A DNA stretch of 64,000 nt from Symbiodinium natans (lineage: Eukaryota > Sar > Dinophyceae > Suessiales > Symbiodiniaceae). The stretch is taken from NCBI GenBank assembly GCA_905221605.1, contig CAJNDS010002434.1, forward strand, positions 287,501 to 351,500. The letters run 5' to 3'. The notes beneath the pieces were generated by a model. That model did no database searches. It saw only the letters and a program-made list of their open reading frames with translations, and had not been told where the DNA came from. Of this stretch, positions 53,741 to 63,879 are shown piece after piece. The translations under genes and the position numbers were made by a program. Every line of letters begins with the position of its first letter. Position 1 is the stretch's first letter.

Positions 53741-53776
53741 ACTCTGCCCTTCGGGCAGAGCTGCCCTTCGGGCAGA
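53741..53776. repeat. tandem hairpin CTCTGCCCTTCGGGCAGAG, two copies
   Basis: An 8-bp perfect stem (CTCTGCCC / GGGCAGAG) with TTC loop occurs at 53742-53760 and again overlapping by its last bases to 53776. It ends in CAG-AGG, which could be the 3' end of a final SSNA1 intron. Confidence 0.85.
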
Positions 53777-54516
53777 GGCCCTGCAGTCCCTTTCCGAGGT
53801 CAACTTGACCAAGAAGAAGCAGGGCTCAGACTGAGTCGTGAGAAGGCACGTGCCGGTGTTGATGCTGAAGGTGATTTCAAAACCTAACCCATCCCAGCCG
53901 TCTTAAGGATGTGCAGCCGGCCTAAGGTCACTTTGTACTTTGGTAGTGCTCACACGAAGTGTGGTCTGCGAAGCGGAGCATAACATGTGCTTTGCCGCGA
54001 ATGGCCTGAAGACCAGAGGTGCTGAACAGACAGACTTGGAAAAGGTGTGAGAGCCCTTGGCACATGCTGCACGATGATCGATTGTTGAGATGGACTCTTC
54101 CACGGGTGACGTTACTAATTAACGGTATTGCCACCTTGCAAAGACAAGGCGTGTGGGGAACCTCTCTTTACACCGCATCTTTGCCCAGATCCTTTGGCTC
54201 ACCAGCAGTCCACTAGCTGGTCAAGGGAGGCGGCATCAAGTAAACCCAAAGGACAGAGGAGCTACAGGGCTCCTTTCACTGGCCACGCCCCAACTTGCCT
54301 GGTTGTTTGCAGGACAAACATGGGAAAAGTGCGAGCTGTCAGGCCAGAGCCTGCAAAGTGATCTCATTACCTGTAATGCTGCGAGACTGCTGATCCCTCA
54401 ACAGAGCTGGTCTGCAGGCGCAAACTTGCGCAGTTCTTCAACTGGCGTGTGCCTCCCACAGGCTTTAGAGGAAGTTTCCACAACACTCACTCGCGAAAGC
54501 AGTTTTGTGGGCCTTA

Positions 54517-55315
54517 GGTGAGTGTGACCTTAACGGATGGCCGGGTGCTGGTCGGCGTCCTCATGGCGGTAGACAGGCTTGCCCGGCATGCCGCTGCTTG
54601 TTCAGCCCAGCATACTGCAGCACTTCCGATGTGGTGAATGCAGTGATTGGCTGATCAGGCATGTGAACATCGTTCTTTGCAACACCGAGGAGTCTTGTTC
54701 TCCAACCTGGGTCATGTTGAGACGGTTCATGATGGCTCGCACAACTGACCGCAGGAGTACCGCAAGTACAAAGTCAAGGGAAAGCCCGAGGGCAAGGAAC
54801 TGAAGAGGATCGCAAGAGAAAACCTGAAGTGCTCGCTTTTTTTGCTCATGAATCTTGCGTACGAGCAGCCCGTTGGACAGGATGTTGGGCTTCATAGTGG
54901 TCCGCGGGACCGGCATTCTGTACATTCAGCCAGAGGAACTCGGCAAGGAGGACAGCCACCGCCACTACTTGTCTAGCACTTTGAGGGTGCTCGCATGCAG
55001 GACTTGGTAGAAACGGACAAGCCGCGCAAGAAGGCGACCCCTACAGCCACTCCGGCTGCCAAACCTGCTCCAGCCGCAAAGGCTGCAGCTGCCCCAGCAC
55101 TGAACGCAGCAGCACTTCTCGCTGGCATGCGGCCACCCATGCTGAACCCCCTGCTGGCAGCGGGGCTCCGACCTGGCGGCCTTCCCGGGCTCCCGGGTAT
55201 GCCTTCGATACCTGGCATGCCCAGCATGGGTTTGCCGAACATGGGAGCGATGCCCGGAGCCGGCCGTGGAATGCCGAGCATGCCGGGAATGCCGGGCATG
55301 CCGCGACCAATGTGA
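54517..55315 (+). CDS. SNRPB: Sm-domain protein, SmB/B'-like (5' exon missing)
   Basis: Exons 54517-54576, 54659-54689, 54755-54807, 54881-54950 and 55001-55315 join in frame to VTLTDGRVLVGVLMAVDRHV, NIVLCNTEEYRKYKVKGKPE, GKELKRMLGFIVVRGTGILY and IQPEELGKED, then an Ala/Pro linker and a tail of GLPGMP/GMPSMP repeats ending PGMPRPM. Sm1 (LTDGRVLVG...D+H+N) and Sm2 (GFIVVRG) motifs are present. A Gly-Met-Pro-rich tail is characteristic of SmB, a member of the heptameric Sm ring on spliceosomal snRNAs. The beta-5 strand (ILYIQPEE) differs from animal SmB, so another Sm/LSm paralogue such as NAA38-like is possible but less likely given the tail. Introns are 50-82 bp with GC or GA starts. The first exon(s) with the start codon were not found. 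Confidence 0.85.
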
Positions 55316-55319
55316 GAAC

Positions 55320-56735
55320 TTCAGTGAGTGGGACCATAGATGGCAGGGAAGTCAGTTGATTGATCATATTGAAGACTAAAGAGCAGGTTTTAACTTCAAA
55401 GGAGCAGGCCTTCCAGAAAATCGGTTAGAGCAGCAGAAGGTGCAACAGACCCCATGTCAAGGCGCAGAGCAGCGACCTCAACTGATCCGTTTCATACAAA
55501 ACCAACAGTTTGGTTTAGAGACCCCCACTGGGACGTGTTGAAGTTGAGCAAGGGCCGCTGCAACTATAATGGCTTGAAGCCAGCATTGGCGCTACCAGCT
55601 TCTCAGAGATTGCAAGCTGTAGAACCTGTTTTGACCTTAACGCCGGTGTGCCGCCAGAAAACGTGCAGAATCAGTGAATCATCTCTGGTGGTCTCAGGAG
55701 CTGCCAAAAACTCGGTCGAACTACTGTTGCTGTTGCTGGTGAGCTTGGCTCCGCTGCTCAGGATTAGTGGGCAGTTCACCACATGGTTTGTAGTATATTG
55801 TGTTAGTAGTCGCATGGTTGACCGCATCGCTTGGGGAGGGGAACCGGCCAGTAGTTGCATAACTATGGTGTGTTAGGCAAGTGCTGACATAGTCTTGTCA
55901 ACATGGCAGTCTGCCGATGGCTTGCTTGACCTTAGCCAGACAAGTGCTCCTTAGCGAAACTCCGCCATGTCTGCCAAACTGCGGGCCAGCAGCTTGCCAT
56001 CGCAGGCCAGGCTGAGAATTTGTCGAGTGGCAAGCGGCCGAGCAGACCAGAGCGTAGATTGCGTTGGTACCGAAGCAAACTGTCTGCCAAATCTCCTTGT
56101 TTGACCCCCCCCCTCCACCGAATATTCATCCGAAGGCTGGGCTGATGCGGCTGCGTGGTGACCTTCGGGGCACATCTGCGCGCTTCCGGGACGCTTGCCT
56201 TGCAAAGCCTTGGATGCAGTGCTTCAGCATTCAGCAGCGTATGTGCCACTCTGACGAGTTGCAGCGATTCTGGGCAAAGTCAAGGTGCAGCTCGACAAGC
56301 CCAGTCCAGCCAGAACCCCTGTTGCCATTACCCAGTGCCTTCCAAGAGTCCCCAAAACTCAGATAGGCTCAGACATGCTCAGACATGCTCAGACATGCAC
56401 CTCATTGTTGGGGTTGAGCCGCCAAGGCAACGATCCACTCTGACCCCATCTCCCGAATTGGCATGGAGGCTCCTTTGCGCCCCTTGCCGCCCTCCTTGCG
56501 AAAGCTCGTCCTCGGCTTTCAGGTTAAGCGCCATGATTCGAAAGCCAGGCGTGCTGTGGATTTCTGCAGTTCCTGAAATGTCCAGAACTCCTTGCTCGAG
56601 AGGCTGGTAGTCAATGATGTGGACGAGAATCCAAGGCAAAGGACGCTCCGGCACCTGAGTGCACCACACACAATCCACACACATCATCACGCATCCTTAG
56701 CCACCTGAAGCATCAAAGGACCCCAGTGGCACAGT
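55320..56735. other. stretch with little supportable coding
   Basis: Only isolated segments (about 55490-55580, TVWFRDPHWDVLKLSKGR) look protein-like. There is a three-copy 10-bp repeat (TCAGACATGC) at 56367-56397. No domain on either strand. Confidence 0.3.
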
Positions 56736-56739
56736 GGAA

Positions 56740-57550
56740 CACTGCGGAAGAACGGCAGGCGGAGTCGAAGCACCGTGCCTTACCTGCAGTGCCTGCAGTC
56801 GGCCAACAGGCGGACCGTGGCGAGGAGGAGCAGCACGCCAGCCTGGCAATCAAGCCAGGTGACCGGATCAAGGTGCAGAAGTCAGGTAGAGTCAGGTAGA
56901 GCTGGGTGGCGCTTATTTGGCTCGCACGTTGCACACTAAGGCGGTCAACGATCTCAATTCTGCAACGCTGATGCTCAGCGAGCTGCAGGCTGGTCTACTT
57001 GGCTCTGGCCGGAATGTGCTACTTGGCTCGCCGATGCGGCGTGGTTGTCTTCCTCCTTCCCAACGCTTCCCATACTTTTCTTTTGCTCATGCCCCTGCAC
57101 TTCTTTGCATCTCTTGTCGGAAATGTCTGTGTGCCCCCCCGTCGAAATTTGCAGGAAGCAGCAAAGCCAGAGGAACCTCGATCTGTGAATCTGGAGGTCG
57201 CTCAGTCGTTCATTCGGAGGTGTAGCAGTAGCTGCATGTAGCCTTCCCCAGCAACAGCAGCTTCGTGATGACCACCGGCGGCAGGTTTCACGAGACATTT
57301 CGAACGTGCTTACGCCATCACCGCCGAAGCCAAAGGTGTCTTCAAGCACCGGGCCCAGTTCACGTACGGCGGGCACAGACCAGCTTTCAAAGTGGAACAA
57401 CCAACGTCAAGACTAATCGAGCTGTATGATCATGCAAACAGCGGACACCCCCGAACCCCTCCCTCGACTTGCGGTGAAGCACCAGCTGCATGCTGCTTGC
57501 ACGCATGTGCTTCTGAAACACTTAACTTAGTTTGGTTGAATCTGTCGTGT

Positions 57551-57585
<35 letters not shown>

Positions 57586-57720
57586 GACTTCGAGATCCCA
57601 GGTGTGCCTGCACTGATTCCAGAGGGCGGGCTATTGGGCCGCCCACCCAAGCCACCCAGGCCCGTTGTGCAACGTTTGTGCAAGTACGTTGCTGGCCTGG
57701 GTCTGCCCGGTCTGGTCTAG
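56740..57720 (+). CDS. multi-exon gene of unknown function, 3' part
   Basis: Exon-like stretches: about 56738-56890 (WNTAEERQAESKHRALPAVP then SLAIKPGDRIKVQKSG), about 56940-56990 (AVNDLNSATLMLSELQ), about 57153-57220 (EAAKPEEPRSVNLEVAQSFI), about 57262-57405 (LRDDHRRQVSRDISNVLTPS then a Ser/Pro-rich segment) and a terminal exon about 57587-57720 (VDFEIPGVPALIPEGGLLG, PPKPPRPVVQRL) with TAG 57718-57720. The last exon follows a (CT)n intron tail. Charged helices followed by a Pro-rich end suggest a scaffold. No family recognised. It ends only 82 bp before the next start codon. Confidence 0.45.
57549..57582 (+). repeat. (CT)n tract before a terminal exon
   Basis: Sixteen CT dinucleotides immediately upstream of the last exon of the preceding gene, probably its polypyrimidine tract. 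Confidence 0.9.
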
Positions 57721-57801
57721 AGAGAAGCACCTGGTCGCGATGGGTTCAAGAGGGTTTGCCTGGCGGAATGTGCCCGCACTTTGTAGACATGTAGACAACT
57801 T

Positions 57802-60117
57802 ATGCCAGCGTGTGGAAGGCGGTGCCGGACTGCAGCAATTGCCGCACTGGCAACCAGTTTAGTGGCCACAGGCTGGACCTCGAGCTGTGCGTTGGTGCTT
57901 GGCGTATCCTGGAGCCGCAGCCGAACACGCCACACCTGCTGCTTCGCAAAGGGCAAGGGCAGCGTCGACGTTAGGAGGCTACTCCAGCAAGCCGGGCTGA
58001 TTCCACCAGACTCCAACGAGACATTGGTGGAGGATCTGGAGCTTGAGACGCCCATTGACTTGCTGCAACAAGGCTTCTCGGAACGTCTCAATCAGAGCAT
58101 TGGCGAAATCGAAGAGAATTGGCCTAACAAGGAGGCTGTGGTCCCAGAAGATGAAGTCATCGAGATCGAGACACCGCTGCAACAGCTGGACGTGCCTCTC
58201 CAATGGCTAGAGCGCAACTTCGACATTCGGCCGAAGCAGGAAAAGCTGGTGTCGGAGAAGAAGGCTCTAAAATTTGAGACGCCTCTCTCAGCCCTGTTTC
58301 CTGGTGTAATGGAGGAAGCTTTCGAGAGCACGGAGACGTGGACGGATCTTCTGCTCCCCTTGCTTGACGCGGACTCGGCTGCTCGGAGCGTTCTTTGAGC
58401 CGAGCACACCGATTTCAGTTGTCTATTAATCCACGCATAGATTTTATCTGTTTCTGGTGGAATGGGCAGTTGCTTCACGAGGTACTAGTCGACTCAATGG
58501 ATGAAGCAAACTACGTGACGGTGACGCTGGACAAGCCGCAGCTTTCCTGGTTCCAGCAGAACTTGTCGGGGTGTGGTGTGTGGTAAAGTGCCCTGCAGTA
58601 CTTTTACTGCTGAGTAGGCAGTCAAGACTGAAGAAGCCTGGCAAATCGCTAAGACCGAGGCTGGGAATGCAAATCGAAGAGAACCCACAGGAATTGGGTG
58701 GTGGCGTGGCCGTGAAGAGCATCCAGCCAGGTTCAAACGCTGCCCGAAGCTTGTCTGCAGCCGAAGCTGTGAACGCCAAAGCCCTAGGCCACGTGGAAAG
58801 AATGCGGCAGCATACGCGTGGGTGCGGAGGATGTTAGGGATCTTAGGGGTCAAACAAGAAGCGGACAAAGCATCGGATAGAGTTTGTACATGGTAATGGT
58901 TGCCATAGGAAGATAGAGCTCTCAGCACACAGGGACAGCTGTGCAGAGCATTAGGGATGCAGAGGATCCTATGCTTTGCTTCCACGGCACAGCATTCATA
59001 GGTATCACTTAGCTCGTGTTGTTCAACTTTGGTTGATTTTGTTGACCTCTCTTGCCTCTAGCCTCTAGCCTCTTGTGCAAGAGCAAAAACGAAATCTGGT
59101 GCAGCACAGGTTCTCAGCTGATTCGGCCTGGATACCAGTTGCTGGCAGCCTCGGGCATTGCTGTGGCTCGTCTTTGCGGGAATGAGCGTCTTGTAGGTAG
59201 CCATCCGTCATCACCCAAAATGCGCAAAGGGTCCCTCATAATCAGAGTTGCCGGGGTTTGGGTGCAAAGCAGCGGACGATGTTCTGGCGTTGCTTTCATT
59301 GACCTCGTTTGTGGGGTTTCGACCCAGCAAGTGAATGTGCGGGCCAGTGTCGGGTCCGATGTATCTGGAGCTCCCGAGGGCTGAGGCCCCTGGATGCCCG
59401 TCTCGACAATGCCAGGCCGTAGTTCGGGGAGCACGGGTACATAACAACATCACAGCCGATGCGCTGCAACAACACTAGCCCGAGCATTGCATTGTTCCTG
59501 CGCACATCTGCCTACAAGACTCGGCAAAACGAACACGGCACCGATAAGGGCTCATGCTTTTGTAACTCACGAGTTTTTTCATTGCAACGCAGTGTTGCTT
59601 CACGTTGCTGCTCTTGTTGTAGAGGTGGTATTCGTGGGCGGTTTGTTGCGGTTTGTCACTGGGAAGGAGACGCTGTCTATCATCTGCCCTTGCCCTAAGG
59701 CCGTAGAGATAACACGTGTTGCAGACCCTTGAGTCGGGGGGGGGGACACGCGAATGATACTGTTGCCCAAAATGGGCAACGGATAGCGGATGCAAGGTGA
59801 CAGCGTCGTTCTTTTGACAGGTGCACGGGCTGCATCTCGAAGATGCGGCAAGGCCCATTGAAGCGGCACCGGGTCGTGTGCAGCTGACGTTCTTCAACGG
59901 GAGTGCGGAGTCTCAGCTGCGGACAGCATACACGAGTCGCAAGTGCGGAGAGCTGAGCAACGGACCGATGCTTAGCATTGCTTAGCCCATGTCCACCAAG
60001 GAGACTTTCTACGGCTTGCTGGGGCCGGATCCAGAGTGGCTGTCAGCCTTCTTGAGAAAGCTGCAGGTGGAGCACTATGCCTGGTCTTTCCAGGACAGTT
60101 GCACCAGTCTTGTGTAG
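57802..60117 (+). CDS. PDZ-domain protein, probable organelle/secretory targeting
   Basis: ATG 57802 starts exon 57802-58389. The N-terminus is basic, then hydrophobic (RRCRTAAIAALATSLVATGW), then Ser/Arg-rich, as in a bipartite plastid or a signal sequence. A helical acidic region follows with three related ETP modules (LELETPIDLL, EIETPLQQL, KFETPLSALF). Exons 58482-58537, 58660-58748, 59110-59192 and 59821-59949 then build a PDZ domain: YVTVTLDKPLGMQIEENP, GGGVAVKSIQPGSNAARS, LIRPGYQLLAASG and EDAARPIEAAPGRVQLTFF. A last exon, 60001-60117, gives ETFYGLLGPDPEWLSAFLRK and TAG. Introns start GT, GC, GC, GT, GA. PDZ domains bind C-terminal peptides. The repeated ETP motifs are unassigned. Exon 1 is confident; the final exon is tentative. 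Confidence 0.72.
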
Positions 60118-60226
60118 GTTTACACCCAAGCTGACTCTAGCTCCAGGGGGACACCCGGTGATGTAGAGAGGGAGAGGCTTCTGAAATCTTATGAAGCCTT
60201 AGATTTTGTCTGAGACTCTGTGCAGA

Positions 60227-60770
60227 ATTGAAGGAAGGCCTCGCTCCGAAGAAGACCTGGAGCTGGGCGCTGGAGCTCCTGGAGGAGCTGAAAGAGAGCA
60301 GCGAGAGCGACTTGGACGTGCAGACCTTGCACAGCGCCTATGGCGCAGCCATGGAGGCTTGCCAAAGGGCTTCACAATGGGAGCCTGCTTTGGAGCTCCT
60401 AAGCGAAATCCGACGGCTCCGTCCATCAACTCCACCTACAGCCGCGAACTATCGCTCTGCCATCATCGCCTGCGAGCGTGGCGGTGAACATCTGCCAGCC
60501 CTTTGGCTGTTGGAAGAAATGTTGGAGGCTGGCCTGGAACCAGATCGAGCTACCTATAGCAGTGCTGTCGGTGCCTGCCGAGCTATTCTCAGGACCCTAA
60601 GAAGTCAGTCCAGGACGATGTCACTGTTGCAATCCTCACGTGCGAAGAAGCAGCAGAGGCCTCAGAGGTACCAGAAAACGCGAAGAAGGGGGGCGAAGAG
60701 GCAGCTGCTCTGAAGCGCGCCGCAGAAAAAGAAAGAAGAAGGAGAGAGCAGACTTAGGGCAGCGCTCGCA
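60227..60770 (+). CDS. pentatricopeptide repeat (PPR) protein, fragment
   Basis: From about 60227 (after GTGCAG) an open frame encodes at least two and a half PPR units: WSWALELLEELKES, YGAAMEACQRASQWEPALEL then NYRSAIIACERGGEHLPALW and LLEEMLEAGLEPDRATYSSA. PPR proteins bind organellar RNA one base per repeat. The PPR frame loses character after about 60583. A different frame, about 60590-60766, reads DPKKSVQDDVTVAILTCEEA and an acidic/basic helical tail ending TAG, either the next exon or a separate gene. No start codon is visible, so upstream exons must exist. They could interdigitate with the end of the PDZ gene, or the PDZ and PPR parts could form one transcript. Confidence 0.7.
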
Positions 60771-61970
60771 AGCACCCTGCTGCACGTCCTTGTGTGGCCG
60801 AAGGGCTCCAACTCGGGCAGGTCTCCGGCCAGAGCTGACCGGGGCCGAAGTTCCACAGTAAGGGGGGCCCAGTCTGAGCACATCATTGCAAAGATTGGAA
60901 GAGGATGGATCGACCCCCCATGAACCGCTGAGGAAAGCGGCTGGAGAGCATCCTCCCGCAGCAAGGTCTCCGAGTCTCAGAATGCGTGTCAGCCGTGACT
61001 CGCGAACAACTGCCCTGTGCGAGGATGGCCTCGCATCTGCACAGCTCCCCGGAATGCCGATTCAGTGATCTCCTCGGGCCTCCTTCTGCTTTTGTAGGGT
61101 GCAAGAGCATGGCAAAGTCTAATCTGAGTCATGCTGCATCTGCAAGGTGGGAAACAGGACTGGATGCCCAGCTCAGGCGCCGGAGCCAATGCTCCAAATA
61201 TCCCCACACACTGCACAGTTTGCACAACAGGGCACACAAGACCTCTCCTGTTCTCAAATCTCTGGTCCACCTGAGGGGCGGCAGAAACCCTTCACCTGGA
61301 CCATCCCTCGGGGCAAAGAGGCCAAGGGAGTCCGAAGACTCAACAGCTATGTGTCAACTTAGCTCGCGCGCAGGCGAGCGGTATCCGTGGGATCGTTGCT
61401 TGGCGATGTGAGTTTTTTCCAAACAGCTAGGCTGGCTAGGCCCTCGCTGTAGGGCGTGAGAAGAGCTGGAATGCATTGGATCGAGGAGAATAGCAGTTCC
61501 CACGTCTTCCACACCAAACTTTGGCCACCAAACTCACTACCTAAGCAGCACGGGATGCTTTGCATAACTTGCAAGTTCTGCCGTCTTCACATTATGGACC
61601 CATGTGGAGCTCGGGCACACAGAATCGAACTTTCTGGCACTTCCGCCCCGTGATCACAAAGCCCGAAACTCTGAAATCTTTCAAAACTCGCTTTGGGTTT
61701 CGAAGTCGCGACGCTGTTCAAAAGGGCTGGCTAAAATGTTAACCTCTTGGAATACAAGGTCTCCTCGAGAATCTTTGAGGGTTCCTTGGAGGTCAGTGCC
61801 CGGCTGGGGCCGCCAGATACACTAGAGTCACTAGAAGACCCTGTTGTGGAGCTGCGCGGGCCGGCCCCTCGAAGGTTCTTTGGAGGACCCCGGAGGTGAA
61901 GAGTGAGGGGGGGGGGGGGGAATTCTGCAGTCCCCAGATTGTTCAGGGAAACATGGTGCCTGTGACCCTC
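60771..61970. other. stretch without a supportable gene
   Basis: Short ORFs in both orientations lack motifs. A poly-G run lies at about 61908-61920. Confidence 0.3.
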
Positions 61971-61984
61971 ACGCTGGGGCAGCT

Positions 61985-63045
61985 GCATGCGTCGAGCACT
62001 AGTAATTATCCACCCAGATTTCACAAACCTGAGAAATGCGAGGTTTGAGCGGCAAGTGACGAGGTCGGCCTCCCAGGCACATGGGCCATGGCTCCTGACA
62101 AGTCTTGATAGGTGTGCCAGGGGCAAGTTTGTTGAGGAGAATCAAAACACACCACGATGCATCTGTGGACGCGAGCCGAAACCTTTATTTACAAGACCTC
62201 GGCCAGAGAAGCGGACTGTGCCAGGGCGCTCTGTCGTCAGCTGGATTCCACGCCCTGAGGCAACGAGCTGTCTGGTGCCAGTTTCCTTCCTGTCTCGAAC
62301 CCCGTGCTTAAGAGCTTGTGAATCTGCATGCGCTTGCTGGCTCACATGTGCAAGCTCCTGTCCAGGTCGTGATGACTCTCAACGAGGAGCCGCATTTGAG
62401 AATGCCCTCGCTGCAGATGTCATGGCCAGAGTTTCCGCCTCCCGTAGATACTTTTGATGTAGCCATACTGGAAGCCTGCACAATTGCGGTTCCAAGAGTT
62501 TCACTCAATTCTTTTCGCATGGTCGTGTCCACTGCATTTCTGCACGTGGTGATTGGTCTTGCCCTCGAGCAGCGTCAGATTTGCAACGACACCTCAGCAC
62601 CTCCAATGCCTTCGCCGCGCACAGCATGACGAAGTCATTCTGTTGGATGGCATGTCCTTACAGACTCAGGCTTGTTTGGAGATCGCTGCGTTCCGTGCAG
62701 TGCCAGAAAAGCGCGCAAAGTTCTGGACAAGCGGTCTTTTTCCTGGCAAAGCTGCAAATCGCAGATGCAGCTTGTGTCGCCCTCCTGAATCAGTTACTTG
62801 CTCAGCACGAGAGAAGACGCATGGCACACCTCCATACGGCAGTATGCGCTTGAAGAACACGTCAGTTCAAAGTGCTCTTCCACAAGGGCGCCGCACTGCC
62901 ATGACATGGGCCGGCGCTTTGAACACCTGGGCCTTGAAGTGCGAGAAGATGTCAAAGGAAGAGGGCTGCTTTCTGACTGCACTTTTGTGGCTGCAGATCG
63001 AGCTATCCGAAATGAAATCATGACCAATGAGAACAGTGGCTTCTG
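61985..63045 (+). CDS. exon-like segments of an unknown helical protein
   Basis: + strand segments with coding character: 62368-62450 (DDSQRGAAFENALAADVMAR), about 62553-62720 (HLQCLRRAQHDEVILLDGMS then ACLEIAAFRAVPEKRAKFW), about 62725-62820 (AVFFLAKLQIADAACVALLN) and about 62905-63045 (FEHLGLEVREDVKGRGLLSD then AADRAIRNEIMTN). They could be armadillo/HEAT-like helices, but repeats are not clear and frames at 62600-63000 conflict. They lead toward the MYND-like exon downstream and may be one gene with it. Confidence 0.35.
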
Positions 63046-63149
63046 AGGTATTGCACGAGAAATTTTGCGCAAGGTGAGACCATCCTGAACGGAGAGGCAG
63101 GGTGCACCTTTGCACTCCGGTGCTCGCCTTGAATCAAACGCACAGTACA

Positions 63150-63464
63150 GTGAATGGGGGCATCTCCCTGCAGCTCAGGCGGCTCTTCGTGTTTGCCTTC
63201 CAGACTTATGGAAGAACTACTGCACCGACTGCTTCAAAAGCGAACGCGAGAATGGAAGCAACTTGGCTGCTGCTGAGCGGCCTGCCATTCACCGACTCAG
63301 CAAGCTCGCTCTCAGGTTTGAGGATCTGCACAGGGTGCGGCATGGTTGCGTTTTGCTCATCCTGCTGGCCGAACGAGAGATGGCATAAGGAGGCCACCGG
63401 AATTGGCAAGAGAAAGGTGAACGGCAGCAAGCAGCCTTGGCATGTGTTCGCGCATCGCCTGTGA
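63150..63464 (+). CDS. MYND-type zinc finger-like exon
   Basis: One frame reads LRICTGCGMVAFCSSCWPNE then RWHKEA, matching the core of MYND fingers (C-x-x-C-G-x5-C-S-x-x-C-x4-W-x-x-H). Here FC replaces the usual YC, and the leading C-x-x-C pair is present. The frame ends TGA 63462-63464. The rest of the finger may lie in the next exon. MYND domains bind Pro-rich peptides and occur in SMYD-type methyltransferases and ankyrin proteins. Upstream in another frame is DLWKNYCTDCFKSE. Alternative: a chance Cys cluster, since only one finger is visible. Confidence 0.45.
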   Translation: MNGGISLQLRRLFVFAFQTYGRTTAPTASKANARMEATWLLLSGLPFTDSASSLSGLRICTGCGMVAFCSSCWPNERWHKEATGIGKRKVNGSKQPWHVFAHRL

Positions 63465-63537
63465 GGAGTGCCCTATTCTAGCACACCTGCTACTTGGCAA
63501 ATGAGCACAATGGGCGCATGGCACACGCACACACGCA

Positions 63538-63538
63538 C

Positions 63539-63592
<54 letters not shown>
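63538..63592. repeat. (TTAC)13 microsatellite
   Basis: A near-perfect tetranucleotide array, followed by an AC dinucleotide tract at 63630-63660. Both sit in an apparent intron. Confidence 0.97.
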
Positions 63593-63595
<3 letters not shown>

Positions 63596-63879
63596 ATTAC
63601 ACTCCCGGACCCTGACACTTGCACTTACACTTACACACACACACACACACACACACACACTTTTTTGCTTGGGAGCTGCTGAGGCTTCAGGCCTGTCAAG
63701 GATATGCCAGAGCTCAGAACAACGACCAATGGCAAAACCTGGTGTGCTGCGCGCTGTCAATCTCCCGGCTGCTGCGACTCCTGCATGGCCATCCTGATGT
63801 TGTGCGATGCTATGTGATGCAGTACTCTTCCCGTCGAGTACTTCCCAATGCCTTCCTGTTGAGGCGGCCAAGAGCCTAG

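Noticed and set aside
54995-55315. Independent 106-codon Ala/Gly/Met/Pro ORF starting at 54995
   Set aside because: It is the spliced C-terminal tail of the Sm-domain gene: the 50-bp intron 54951-55000 brings it into frame.
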